DNA of 64,000 nt from Apostichopus japonicus (Eukaryota; Echinodermata; Holothuroidea; Aspidochirotida; Stichopodidae): the NCBI RefSeq assembly GCF_037975245.1, contig NC_092567.1:22321376-22385375 (forward strand), read 5' to 3'. The translations under genes and the position numbers were made by a program. Below are positions 26,694-41,100 of this stretch, piece after piece. Each line of letters starts with the position of its first letter. Position 1 is the stretch's first letter. Under the pieces are notes generated by a model. That model was not told the DNA's origin. It did not search any database and saw nothing but the letters and a program-made list of their open reading frames with translations.

Positions 26694-26760
<67 letters not shown>
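26694..26760. repeat. TA dinucleotide microsatellite
   Basis: About 67 bp of uninterrupted TA. Confidence 0.97.
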
Positions 26761-26763
<3 letters not shown>

Positions 26764-28295
26764 TGTACAAATCCGTTCACAAAATCAACGCAAAACTTGC
26801 TATGGATTGGCCTATTACTTTTCATAAAGTTTTCGAACCGCTGTAAGTAGTTCTGCAAATTCGTAAACCTTGATACAACTGCTGATTTCATTCTACATAT
26901 AACATGTAGAATGTGTCTATAAAATAGACTGAGGGAATAACGGCCGTTACTAAAGGGTATATATGGTTGTATGGTTTAATTAAAATACGGTCGACGGGAT
27001 ATCTGTTTTTCCACTACCCGGGACGTCCGGGCTGAAGCATGCTGTCACCGCCGCTTCTGCAAAGATACATGGACTTTGCCTCAGGGCTAAGCAGAAAATA
27101 GTTTATTAAAACCTTTTTTGTTTTGTGTCCTTAGTGAACTGGTTTTCTCCTACTGAACTAGGACATGGAGTGAAATTAAGAATTGGTCAACTGCGTTTCC
27201 GAAAAAAAAAAATGTTTCCTTGGGTATTGAAACATCACTGGTTATAGAGTATAGTTGTGGAAACGACTTGGTCAAGTTCAAATGACGTATATGTGTTTAG
27301 TAAGAATGGATAATGTCCGCATATGTACATGTAGCTGTATATAACTGTGTGTAACCACAGGATAAACTGGACAATACACTTTATAACTGTACTTATCAAA
27401 ACCTATAGAAATATCATTCTTATGTAAAACCTAGCAATACATTATCGATAGGCTTTTCTCGCATTTGTATACCGATGAAGTGATTACTGGTTTATCATAT
27501 CCTTGAAAAAAAGGTTTGGTTTTGGCTTCCCATAGCAATGGGACATACCCTATAGCTTGTGTTTGGAATTGCATAGGTTGCTATGGGAGATCATCTTCAT
27601 AAATTCGTGCACTTCTAACTTTCAAGTTTTAAGTTTCATGATATAAATTTGTAATAGCGCCACTAACATCTGAAACCTTTTACTTTCTGTTTATTTTTTA
27701 TATTTTCATATTTTCATATTTCATATTTTCATATTTTCAACGTAGGACTGTTATTAATGTTGAAGCTGAAACCAATGTCATCACTGGGTCATGTGACGAA
27801 CGTCAATATTTAAGATTGAACACTTACAAGAACCCATCTCTATTACAGAAAATAAACAAGTTAAGATATCCAGATAAACATATAATAAAAAGCCCGAAGT
27901 ACACGTGGTTTATGATGTCATATTTGAGTGAAGGAATATTTAATGTGTGATATCTGGAAATCGAAATTCTTGAGCTGTTCGGGGATCGTTGAAGTTCGCC
28001 ACAGTTATTCATATCGCATACACCAATGAATGATGGTTGCTTGGATAATGCCTCCTACATGTAAGCCTACCACGTTGACGGCGTATCTCTTTAATTGGGT
28101 CAGGTAGGAGAAACCAAACATGATTAGTCCTACACTATCCACTTTGTCGACGGTCAGTGATCTAATTATGTATCCCATCGTTCTGATTGTTTCTCTTTCA
28201 TTAAGAAATCAGCGTGTGTTGTCACAACACAGGGTATCGGAGACCATTGACACTTATTTCATTAAAGAATGTAACTTTGTTGAGGGAATAGTTGA

Positions 28296-28420
28296 GTTAA
28301 GTTCAGCTTAGTTCAGTTCGGTTCGGTTCGGTTCAGTTCGGTTACTTTGGTTTGGTTTGGTATACGTTGGTAAGGTTAGTTTAGTTTAGTTTAGTTTAGG
28401 TTAGTTTTGTTTTGTTTTCC
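28296..28420. repeat. Pentanucleotide array (GTTCR / GTTTG / GTTTA units)
   Basis: Successive five-base units drift along the array: GTTCA and GTTCG first, then GGTTT, then TTTAG and TTTTG. The TTTAG part is telomere-like in appearance only. Simple sequence, non-coding. Confidence 0.85.
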
Positions 28421-31400
28421 CTAGCAACTCCCTACTCGGATGAAAGAATCAACACTATACAGTATGAATGGTTCCCTGAAAGGAATCGAGGGCGGTATTG
28501 AAGAACTTAGCATGCATAGACTCCGGAAGTGTGACCTGATTAATTCGCAGATGACATTGCAAGGGTCCTACCTGCACCGTGTAAGATTTGTCATAGATGT
28601 TCAATACTCGTAATGCGTAAGGTTGGCATATAATATACATTTTTGAGGAGTCGAATGAAAACTTTATTTCAGAATACATAGCAATACGTGTGTTCCTTGT
28701 ACGACTTCTACCGTGCAAACATTGATTTTTCGTTACAGACATATATACACTTTTGTGGTATTTGAATCCAACTTAGGATACTTCTACCAACATCATAGTA
28801 CTAACCAAAGCTTCATTTACATGGACTTTAGTACAGGGGATTACCAATGTCTGTATCAAATACAACATATTTTAACATTTAAAGACATGTTAGCAAAATA
28901 TTATCAACATTTACTAATTTAATAGTACCAAGTACAATTATAATGTTCCTTTGATATTTTATTCCACCTGTTGGAGGAGTCTTAACATGGAAAAACAGTG
29001 CGGACCCAACGATTTAAGTAATAGTAACCTTTTTGAGAAATGTCGGTCTGGCGTCGCTGGACAAAGGATTTGTACCAACGAAGTCTTCGGCTTTAAGTAC
29101 AGACCTTCTGTACGTTGCCGTGTTGGACGAATCTAACTGTAATAGTAATTGACGACTCTGCGATCCGCGTTATAGTCATTGCCGACTTTGCAATATGTGG
29201 TCCCCCTCACAATTGGCGAGGTCGGTAAAAGTGACTCCATAGTTTTCCCTTTCGGGAATCCAAAAATGAGGGCATAAAGGTTTGGTTCAGAATTTGGAGT
29301 GCAAGAGTTTGATAACTTTAAAAGGATGGTCCAGGTGAAAACATATTTTCGATTGATGAAAGAGGCGAATATGATCAAGATGCTTAGAATATTTTCCCTT
29401 TTTATATTTTTACCTATTTATGCCAATCAAATTTTCCTGTTAACTATACTTTTAATACTAAAGCGCAACCATGTTTGCAGTTGTCCCAAAGTTTGAAATT
29501 ACAATTAAATTATAATCTAATTATAATGTATTGTACCCCTGTGCCGCATCAACTTTTAGGATTGAAGGCAGTAGACCACAAATCCACATGGCTCTGCCAT
29601 ATAGAAGTGTTAGTACGAAGAGCTCAGCCGCATATTACCTATAATTGTATTAGTTAGCACATTAATCGTGATGTCACACGACAGTCGAAACTTCAGCAAA
29701 TATTGGCAACTGAATTCCGTTATCAAACCGAAGATGTAGCCTATAAAATGACAGGAGAGCCTGGCGTTTCAACAGCATGATCTTAAGACTACTAGTACTA
29801 GCCGTGTGCCTCTAAAAAGTGACACCTTACTTACATCAGGCCCTCAAACTATTCCACATTTACCTATACACGGTTTTCTTTCTTTAGATATGCAGTTTTT
29901 TTTAACAGAGTTTCTTCCTTCTTTAATCAGACGATATTAGGATTATCTTTACTAAATCTGGCACATTCAAAGAGGCCACCTATATATATCACAAATCAAA
30001 AGTGTTTCCTCTCATAAAACTTCAAGTGCAAAAAGACCATGCTTGTATATGAAGCAATATAATCCGTTTTGGTTTTAATTTGTTCAAGCCCTAAAATGGT
30101 CACAAAAAGTGACGAAAAGGAAGCGAGAGGAGAGAGGGGAGGGAGGGAGGGGAAGGGGGACTTCCATCGAATATCATGTGTAATAAAGTCCTAATCGGTT
30201 TTCAACACGTACATGACGGTATACTTAAAGCGTGGTTAGTAGAGTACCTGCCTTATGTTTTAGTCCAACTTTCATTAACTACGAAATCACTTTCAATTGA
30301 CATGTATATGTGCAAAGTTCAAATGTAACTCTGTTCGAGATGCTCATGACATCGCACATACATGTCAAAAACAAATCGAAACATTTTAATGGCTCTAGCT
30401 TAATTGACGGAATCACCATTTCGACAGCCAGATTAAAATATAATTGTAGAAAATCGGTAGCCCACATCAGGTATTCGTGCAAGCTGTTTGCGATGACATA
30501 TTCTCTCCGTGGGTTGCCGTTTGTCATTGAAATTCGCCAAATTAAGATACATTTACTACCAGAAACAAGAAAACAAAGAATATGAAACTATAATATTGTT
30601 AGTTGTTTCATAGGTTCCATGAAATATGATTTCCCTTCCATTTCCCCCTCTGCCTACTTTCCTTCGCTATTCCCGATTTCTCCTTCCCCACACCCTTCCC
30701 CTATCCTCCTACACCAGCGAACCTGTCTGCCATAAACATAAATGGCATCCCATGAAATTCGATGGATTTATCAACGGCGGGAAAAACTTTTCGAAGGCAA
30801 AAATTGAACAGAGGTACCACTTTCAACTATTTATTGGTAATTTAGTTCATATTTAAGCATAGACGAAGAGCAAGATATGGTAGCTTCCTGTCATTTTGTT
30901 ATTCGTATGATTTTTATACTAAATAAGAGAGGGGTTTAGCACTGCGATTAATAGTTGAGCTGTGTGATACTGGTACTGGTAGCAGACGGCAACGGTGAAT
31001 TGTGAGCAAATTATACGTCACAGATCAGACTGTACGGTCCAGTTAGACTACACAGTAGGATAGCTTACATATTCAACAGGCCAGGGACGTGAGTACCTCG
31101 AGCTACTGTCTTTTCTGCCGGTGAATTACTTGCAACTTAGTGGTGATACTTGTTGATACAGCCAGCGTACGGTGACGCACTTCACCACAAATCGTTTCCG
31201 TCTACCACCAGTTGAGCTCTCCATTTCTTGTACACAATATATGCTTCATTGTAACGTTCTAACTGTTAGTCCTAACGTTAGGCCTAAGTAGTAAGTACAG
31301 CCTATACTATAGCTTAGGTGCAAAAATTCTCTTGAATACATATTTTGTTTGTTATAAAGGAGGACACTGATCGACGTCCTGGGTGGGGGTCCATGGGAAG

Positions 31401-32144
31401 GGGATGCTCCCCTGCCATGACCAGGGGAACAAAATCCTTTGAGGAAAAAAGGATTTTTATGGTGCCATAATTATTATTTTGACTTTTGGAGCATTAGCTA
31501 GGCCTAGCCTATTTATACATGGATTCCTGAACCTTAGACCTAGCTTCGCCGAGTGAGCGTCACAAGCATAGTAGAATGATCCTCTTTACTAAAGGTTTTT
31601 TATGGTCAGGTAGATAGCCAATTAGAATGTCTTTTGTAAGACTTGTAATGTGTATGATATCTTTTGTTCGCTATGACCAATTGTTATAAGAATAGTTTCT
31701 TGCCGTGCACTGTTAGGGACTGGAATAACCTCTCTACCAGTCTTATCTGTAATTTATGTTAATCAAATTGACTCTACTAAGTACATTATCACGCGTATTA
31801 GGGCTTGAGTGGCCTCTCGGCGCTTGCATGGTGAGCATACCCTTGTGGATGATTCACTGAACCTTTTTCACAGAAGAAGTGTAATCTTCAAGTTGAGGCC
31901 CTTCCTTGGTAAAGTACTGTGAAATTATACAGCAAACTTAAAAGCTTAAAAAAGAGAGATCTCATCATTGCATTATCTTTTACAAGAACATCGGTGATCT
32001 CAGCATCCCAAATTTACAGTAGATACCAGTCATAGTATGCAGCATAACTCAACATTACTCATGCAGCATTGCTTATTCTCTATTACGTTACAGATACCCA
32101 TCAGATAGTTCTTCCTACCCACCACAAATCACACCGACATCTCT

Positions 32145-35100
32145 ATGAAGACGGTCAAAATGCCGAAAGGTGGAAAGAAAGCCAAAGGGAATCAGAAGTC
32201 TAAAGCTGAGCAAGCTGTAGACAAGTTTGATTTTGAGGATGACATCAATGAAGAAGATTCTGTCGAAAATCAAGGTACAGTTGTGTAGGAACCTATCAAT
32301 GAGTGCCGGCATAGAAAAAAATGGATTTTAGTACATGTATGTAAATGCAACAGGGAATATTTAGCGTTCATTGATCATGCATTGTTATTTTGGTAGATAT
32401 TTCTTGGACAACCAAATTTGTTGTTCAGACCGTAACCGAAAGGTAAGACCTGGTTGTCCAAGGGACAACCATTAAAAACCTTAAAAAAATTGCCCCAGTT
32501 AAAGAAATAAGTTTACGGGTCAGCATGTGCAAACTTACGATACTTATGATTGAATAATAGTCACACATGAATATCTATCATTCTTAGATCCTGCTTCCCC
32601 AGTTGCGCTGAAATCTGTGAAGAAAAGGTCCTATGAAGAAATGCAAGACAACGGTGTCCCTGAGCCACATATTGAGTAAGTTTAAACCTCCCCCAGTTTC
32701 CAACCTCAGCATTTAAAGGATTGGTTCAGGTGTTTGACATGTCAATTTTGTATGAAAGAGCACAAAAAGAAAAATAGAACAGTGAAGAAACTACCATGAT
32801 AGCATGCTCTGTTAAGGAGATATGACACTTTGAAGATATCAAAATTTCTTTGAAAAGGACTGGTGTAGAAAGACTTACTGTGAGGGTGTGACGTCACATC
32901 CTCAATTCCTTAACATTTGTGAATATATTTCTTTAAAAATTATCTACATTTTTTAACACATTTGAAAATAATATAATCAAAATTCTTCAGATGTTTAATC
33001 TCAAATACTTCCTTTGACAAATATGAGATCTCCTGACATATCTTTTGGTTGAAAGTCATGAAATCTCACAAAATATTTAGAGAAAAAAAGAAAAGACTTT
33101 TCAGGAATGTGAGGATGTGACATCACAGCTAGTCAGATTTCAGCAGTTTCTACACAATCTGATAAAACTTTACACTTGAATATCTCTTTAACTGAAAAAG
33201 ATATTTGAACAGTTTTTTCACCATTGTGTTTCTTTTATTGTCCTCTTTCATATAACATTAACATGTATGACAGCTGAACCAATCCTTTAAGAGCTACAAA
33301 AAAAACTTGGGGGAAATGGTAGTCAACAATTAAATTTAATATTCAGACAAAATGATATTGCTGCTTAATGGGCTACCTCTCTGGAGTTTGATATATAACT
33401 CAATTAGTAAGTTTAACTGAGTTTTAAAACTTTAGTTGGAGAAAAGAATAGGAGAGAGGAAAAATGAAAGACTTCTTTTAATATCTAGTTTCCCCACAAT
33501 TTAGCAAAAAAAGTTGGAGGGCTGAAATACGTAGTCGGACTCAAGTCCAGACTCAAACCCTTTTTTTGCTGGACTTGGCTCTGACTCTGACCTCTCTGGA
33601 CTTGGCTCAGACTCGGACCTCTGTGGATATGGACTTGAAGCCGAGTTCAGTCCGAGTCCACCAGCATATACTCTGATAATGTGGTAATCAGAAGATGTAC
33701 TGGCTAGTTTGTGTGATTAGAATTTTCAATCTATTACAAGTACAACAGTCAAGTTGAAACCAGTTAACCACTTGACAGTCAAGTCTACAGGTCTCAACTC
33801 TATGTTGGTATGGTAAGCCCTCCTTTCCTAATGCCCCCGGTTCACAAGAGAGGCTCAACAATGCAGCTGGACTTGGCTCAGACTCTGACAGTAGTGGACT
33901 CAGACTTGGCTTGGACTCCGGTAAGGTGGACTCTACTCCAACCCTGGAAAACAGATATTGTTAGAATGTGGCATTACTGTCATATATATATAAATATGAA
34001 AACCTCAAAAATATCAGCATACCTACCTTTAAAAACCTGAAAGATTAAACTTTGTTTCCAAAATCCATGTCAGCACTCACTGTAAATTCTAGGCCTAGAA
34101 CAGAACCCTAGCTGGTGTGTGTACCTTGGGCCAAGCTTAGGAATCTTTTGCGCTCCCCTTGTAAATGAATTGTATGCATAATTCTACTCTTCTATTTCAT
34201 TAATTTCAAAACATCTTTGTATAACATGAACCTGCCAAAACTGATAACATAATTTAAGCCGTCGTGATAAACTTAAGTTTCTCCATGTATATAAAGAGAT
34301 ACAATAATGAAGATTAAGTTTCTATGGGTGTACAGTGTCTTACGTTCCTTTCATTATCAAGTATAATATCAGTTTTTTCGTCAAATTCAGTTTAAAACTT
34401 ATAAATATAATATATTTATAAAGTTTCTCGGTTTTCATTTGTAGTGGTGAAATGCAAACTATGCTTCAATCATTTGGTGGTAAGTTTAATTTCTTTTTTT
34501 TCTCTTTCTCCTCTGCTTTTGTTAATTTTGGGAGGTTTTGAGTTGTTTTTTTGTTATCAATGTTCATTAGGTCCAGGATAAGTGTTTCCCCAAACAATGT
34601 TGCAAATTGGAATTAGAAATTTGTGGAATGAATGAGCTGGATATCACTATTTTTATAATCAATAAAGGATCCTTTAAAAGTGCTAACCTTACAATGTACA
34701 CCAATTGTCTTGGGAATCTTAGAGCAGATATGTTTTTCCTGGGTGAGGTTCAAATGGAGATAAAAACCCAAAAAACTTAATTTTGTAATTAGTGTTGTGA
34801 ATGTAAACACTGACATGATCTGTCATAAGTCAGTATGGGTGAAATTACACATGTAAGTAGTTTTACTGAGATTTAAAGAGAATTTGTTTGCATTTAACCC
34901 ATTAGAAATAATTTTAATTTCATTGCTTACAACACTTGCAGCATGTAAGGTTTTAAAGAACATTAGTGTAATCAGTAAAGAGAGTAAACAAAGCTTTGTA
35001 AAACAATTAAAAATGTAGGTGATTATAAAGAACAAAAGTGGTCCTAATAATACATCCATGAGAGACACCATATATGACGTTCCTGGGAATAGAAAAGCAG

Positions 35101-38100
35101 AGAGAAAAGCTGATAGGTGGTTGTCTAATATGGTAACTAAATGACACCATAGTGGTGAACTGCTTACATACGTTTTATGACAGCTATCCACAACCTATAT
35201 GGTCACAACCCAAGCATTGGATTTAGGAATTTGGATGGGACGTAAGATTGTTTCAGAAATCAAAGAAAAGTTGTTTTACAAAGTTTTAAAGTGTCTGGTC
35301 ATTGATACCCTTCCAAAGTATTGATACATTAAACGATCAATGGTGCGTATGAGAGATATGTCAGTCAGCAGATAATAAACATCATTCAACACAAGAATGT
35401 CCAGGAATTCGATGTCCTGCCCTATTTTTAATATCTTTGGATGTAAGTTTTCGGCATTGTATTGATCAAATTTGGACTTAGGTTAGGGGAAAGGAGTGAT
35501 AGATGGGTCACGGCCAAATGCCAAAATTTTAAGGCTGGGCTGCAGCCTATAACGATTGCTGTCTCTGTTTCATGACAGCATTCCATAACTCACATTAGCC
35601 TGTCTTTATTTAAGGCGAGTCAGAGAAGAAGAAGCATGGCTCAAGTCAAATTTTTTTTTTATCTTCCTCAGCTGATATGCGTAAGTCCATGAGCAGTAAA
35701 AGGAAACGGCTGGAGACTTTCACACAGCAAACTCTCAAAGCTGCGAATGGAAAACTGGAGAAAGTCTGGAAACTACAGCAGACTGAAAGGTATGCTGAAT
35801 AAGATTGAATTTAGTCGAGTTTAATTTTCACTGTATCCATAGAATGTTTCATAAAATGATTCATAGAAGAATTATTTAAAAAAACATCTATTAGCACCCC
35901 CTCCCCCTTCCCTCCCCATCCACTTCCTCTTCAATAAACATGGAACAATAACTGAGATGGAGGAAGAAATGCATGAACAATAAAGAGTGTGAAATATTCA
36001 CTTCATTCTTGTGTCTGAAGTGTCCAAACTCTTTAACCTGGCTTCGTCTACCAGCTGAATTAAAACACATATTTGACGCCGGTGTGGCAGTTTATTTACA
36101 CATTTGTAACCTCTCCTTGTGACGTTAACTGGTAAAGTTCATTGATACTGTACTACTTGCAAACCTTTGGCAATTGTATATTAGATTTTGATCTGATAAA
36201 CTTTCGTCTCCTCAATTTTCAGAGCACCTTCATTTGTCCTCTAGTTCTAATGGGCTGATAGCTATTAAACTAGCCACCATGCAAAGCCAATGTATGATAC
36301 ATTGCTTTATATTTTGGGTTGGATGTTCTCTAATTCATTATGGTTAATATCTGCATGCCCAGAGAACTAGTTAAAAAGTTAAAATGTTACACGCCTGATG
36401 TAAATTTCACAAGCCTCTTGCCAAGTGGGACAGCAGGTATTTCGAGCCCTTAATTGGGTTTCATAACTTAATATTTTAACTATTAAGTGGAGCAAATGAA
36501 TGTAGGTTTTCAGGTAATTGTTACATTGCAAAGTATGTGACAAGTGAGAAATCAGATGTATAATTGTAAGATGTTCTAGATTTCTGAAAATTCAACAAGT
36601 AGTAAACTACCATTTTTTGGTGTCTTTTGTTGTTGTTGTTGAGATAATTTGTGAGCTATGCAACAATTTTCATAAAATTGGTCATAAAACGAAATGAATA
36701 ATATACGTTTTATGATTTTTATGTCACCTTAACGGTTCCATGCAGGACCTTTATGAAAAGTACCTTTGAAAATCTTGAGCATTTTTATAGCATCAATCCG
36801 AAAGTTGGAGGTATTTGCTGAAGGACCGATGACCTTTTTAAATTGAAATTAAATATTTCAAATATTTATTCAGTAGTGCTAAAAACTTGACATTATTCAG
36901 TAATATTTGGTTTGTTTTGTGAAACCTTCGACAGGCAACGTCTGAGTGATGAATACAACAAACAATTGAATGTAGTCCTGGAGCAGTGGGAGACGGATGT
37001 AAAGAAGATGAAGGAACAAGAGGAAAAATTACAGGTAAGAACAGACAAATGAAATCGCTAGTTTAAGGTCACATGATCATCATCTTAAATATCAAACGAC
37101 ATTATGTGGTAGTCTGCATGTCCGAGACGACCAAATTACTGTTCAGACGACCAAAAATCTGCTGTGGGGGCTGTTCGACTAGTTGATTACGTCTAATTCA
37201 GATTGAATTGTAACTAAATACCCCCAATTAGGAAAAATGGTAATTTGGTGTCACCCCACACCATCCCCCCCCCCCTCCAAAAAAAAAACATCTCTCCTTC
37301 GGGGTACATATAAGTCATCATTTTTCTTGCTACATTTTTTTCGGACAACCAAATTTGCTGTTCAGACAACCAAAATGTAAGGTACATCCAGAAATATTTA
37401 TTTAAAAAATTTGTTCTGCAGACTTGAATTATTTTTCAAGGTAGTAGTAGAGTAATTTCAGCTTTTAAGAAAAAGCAGTTATAAGTGTAGTTCATGAATA
37501 ACCTAAAGATTATTGCACACACATCCAAGTAAAAAATTGAATAGGATATATACAATATTTTATAAAGCCTCAACATCGGAAACAAGCTATGAAGCTGAAA
37601 GGTGGATCAATATTCTTCATATCACAACTTCTGTGCTATTTTTTTTTAATCAAATAATTCTTTTTACTCCATTCAGGATAGTTTTGGGGTTGTTTGTGAA
37701 AGAAATTAATCTTCTTGGATCACTGGACGAGCCTTAAACGTAAACGAATGTAACTCCTGTTACCTAGTATTTGTAACAAAGGCTTGGTTCAGCGGTTAGA
37801 GTGTCCACCTCACAATCCCTTAGGTTCCAGGATCAAAATTCCAAGATTCTCTTGACCTATTAAAAAATTGCTGCAGTGCAATGGTGATGTGCGGAGTCTT
37901 CCGTGGATTTGGTATTTCTGGTTTGTGAACTTGGGAAAGGGGTTTGTTTCTGTTCTTCACGTGGTTTCGAAACAACTTTGTTTGTTATGGCTGCACTGCA
38001 GTGATGTCTAATGGGTGCATTTGCCTACCTCAGTGTTTGAGAAAGTGGTCAGATGCTGGGGCATACACTCTCGTCCGTCGAATGGGGATGTTAAGTGGTG

Positions 38101-41100
38101 GGAGAAGAAATGGGAGCGAATTTACACCCTAGGCCCTGCCTCGTTATCCTCTGAACACTTATCAAAAAGAGAAGGCTTGAAATTAGCCAGTGTTCATCCA
38201 CGATCTAACATGGAAAGGGTCTCAAAAATAAGCTACTGGAAGGCTTCCCTGATCCCTGGGTCTCTAAACTAACCTAAACTATGTTATATTTACTGGTACT
38301 GTGCTAAATTGCTTCTTTTTTTCCTTCTTTTTTCGCAGACGATGTTCAAGCAGCAACAACGACTCATGCAGCAGAGTTGTGTGAATGTCAACCAGAGACT
38401 CAAGAATATCAGGCAGCTCTTTGAGCAATACAGCAAGGTCAGTTTAATTTAAAAGCATCTGATTAGCAAATTATAATTAGCAACAGTTTTGGTACAAGAA
38501 CAATAAAGTAATGATACCACAACTTTGAATGAACTTGAAGGAAAACATATATATATATTTATTCAATATTAAACACAGAAATGGACCAGGATTACAAGTA
38601 CCTTTTAGGCACAGCGTCAAATGTAGGACTCAGAGTTGTCTGATTTATAGGACATGATCTCTTGTGCGATGTGCGTTTCACTGTCACACAATAGGCACTG
38701 CTGGCCTAGGGATGGATAATCTCTATTGTTTTGATTTTGCTGCCGCTGCAGCTTTTCTTTTTGACTGGGACGTCAACTCACAAGTCAAGAATAAATGTGA
38801 TCTGAAAGGTTATGGGTTGAAGCCAAACACCCCTTCAAAGTAGCGAAATGTTCAAATACCATTTGGGTGTCACCGACAGGATTTCCAAAGACAACAGTCA
38901 TTGGATTACAATTTAAAATACTCGTCTTGAGAAAACATTCATGTTAGGACCGAGGAATATTTCAATGATTTCATAGTTTCTTGTAAAATTGAAAATTAAT
39001 AGTTTGATGAGTTGTGCTTTGAAAGGATGACTTTACGAAGAAATTCAATTAAAAAAAAATTAAAAAAGAAAACTTTGAGAGCTGGTGACACTTCTATAGC
39101 TGTATCGGTTTTCAAGATATTGACCTTTAAAATATACTAAATCTCTGGAATGCTCCTTTAAGGCTAAATTGATGATGACATCTGCTCATCAGAGCAGGCC
39201 TTAATTGTTTATATTAATACATTGTATTGTAAATTCAAATCCCCCCCCCACCCAAAACTTGTCCTTTAAAATTCATATAAACAACAGAGCCATAAAATTT
39301 GCTTGTTTTCCTACTCGAATTTTGTTTTGCATCTAAGGAACTGGTTTACTGGTCTGTTTGTTAGCCTTTGTAGTCCAGCCATTTCCATTGATGAGCCTTA
39401 GATGTTCAAAACAGTCATTTCTCCAATATTAAAAGTGGTTTAGAAATCTAAACTGAAATTAATTTTTTGCCTAATGTAACCCTTTAATAATCTCCAGGAC
39501 AAATTATGAACGGTCGTCAGAAACGACCAACTTTTGTTCGGACAAAGGAAATCAATAGGTAAACAAATTGGTATCTCCCTCCATCACCTTTGATGAACTG
39601 GGGGAAAAAATGTAGTAGATCTATAGTCCACCCAAGGAAGAGTTTTAATGGCCCAAAGCTGGTGTTCTATTCACAAAACCTTCCAGAAAAAGTCCTTAAA
39701 AATTGACACTTCTAATTGTTATGAAGAAAAAGCTTACATTCTGTAATCTGATGCTGTAATATTCCTCAATGGGTAGATGTGAAAGTACAAAGGGCAAACT
39801 AGTACACATATTGGGGTGGAAAAAACCACCAAGTCGCTGAATGTTTCATTTTTCAAGTGATAAAAATTAGACAGAAATCGAAAGCAAAAGTTGGTTTCCA
39901 GCCCCCAAAAAAAGGTGGTGATATGTGGGCTCTGTCATTTTCTTTGTAAGAAACTCTTTATGTAACTCGATGGGGTTTCAATTACTGAATAATTATGTAA
40001 GCTCTGACATGTTTTCGTGGTAAAACTTTTGATCATTAATATCTCAAGTGTGACAATAACGAAACTTGACGTCATGGCACCGATCACCAGAAAATTCTCT
40101 TGTAAAGAATAATTTCATTTAAAATCTTTTTATGGTCACTTCATACACTATAGAGCCAAATTTAAAGACATTTTCCACCTCCACCCCCCCCACCCAAACA
40201 AAAAGGGTACATATTGTTATCAAAAGACTGAACAGTGTGATAAACCGCACATGAGTGAACTGTGCATGATAAACCAGTTGTTGGGTCTGATTGATATATG
40301 TTGAGTACTACTTGCAATATAAAGCTTTGTTTACATGCAAAATAGATCCTCAGTGTCTTTATTGCAACATCTCCACCCCTCCCCTTCACCCCTCCCCCTG
40401 CTAAACAAGGAAGACGTGCTTAATACCTGTGTGACTTAAGTGTAACTTATTTCTCGGTAACCACTGTGTACGTGTCACTTGAGTTGAAATGTTAGCCTTG
40501 TTCACATTTGAGAACGCTAGGTGGGGATCGGATACAGCAAGGACGATCGACTTGGTAGCTATGCTTTGTTTAAATATCATGCAAGAAGTGGACGTGCCTT
40601 TATACCTCTTCATTGAAGTACTCAAAGCACAACGGTAGAAGAGATGTGTTTGGTTAGATTGTTCCACAATGTTAAGTGAGTCAACATCCCGGAAGAATGA
40701 TAATGTTTTGCAATCCGTTGTGAGGAACAGTAAATAAGGATAATCTGTTGGGACCTGAGAGGTCTCACTGGCAGATGCCACAGGAGAATCACATCTATGG
40801 TTGTTGACTGTTATGAGTTTGGCACCCCCTCTGGCAGTATTTTGCATTCCTTGCACTGGTTACCTGTCGAGTATAGGATTAAATTTAAAATATTACTTTT
40901 TGTTTACAAATGCATACATGGCTTGGCTCCTTCTTATCTAGCCGAGCTTATTGCCTTTTCTGTCAACCCTCGTTTTCAACTAAGATCTGGCAATAACATG
41001 TCTCTCATTGTACCTAGAACTAGGCTGAAAACCTATGGTGACCGTGCATTCTTGTCAGCTGGTCCTGTCTTGTGGAATGATTTACCTGTGTCTGTCAGGA

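Larger units (their letters stand above)
20304..32093. other. Divergent intergenic region between alx and SYCP3
   Basis: About 11.8 kb with no supported protein gene. Both promoters should lie here, but I could not place either start site. It holds a nested palindrome (21147-21231), a poly(A) tract (23978-24004), a 32-bp tandem repeat, a CRE-like site cluster, a tRNA-derived SINE, a long TA tract and a pentanucleotide array, listed separately. Open frames such as 25993-26220 (+) and 30310-30585 (+) show no domain I recognise. Confidence 0.6.

Noticed and set aside
28377-28420. Interstitial telomere
   Set aside because: Units are TTTAG and TTTTG rather than TTAGGG, and grade into other pentamers, so this is a slippage-derived simple repeat.
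40401-40856. 151-residue open frame on the minus strand
   Set aside because: It overlaps the antisense of the LINE tail and intron DNA of SYCP3; composition is not protein-like and no domain is recognisable.
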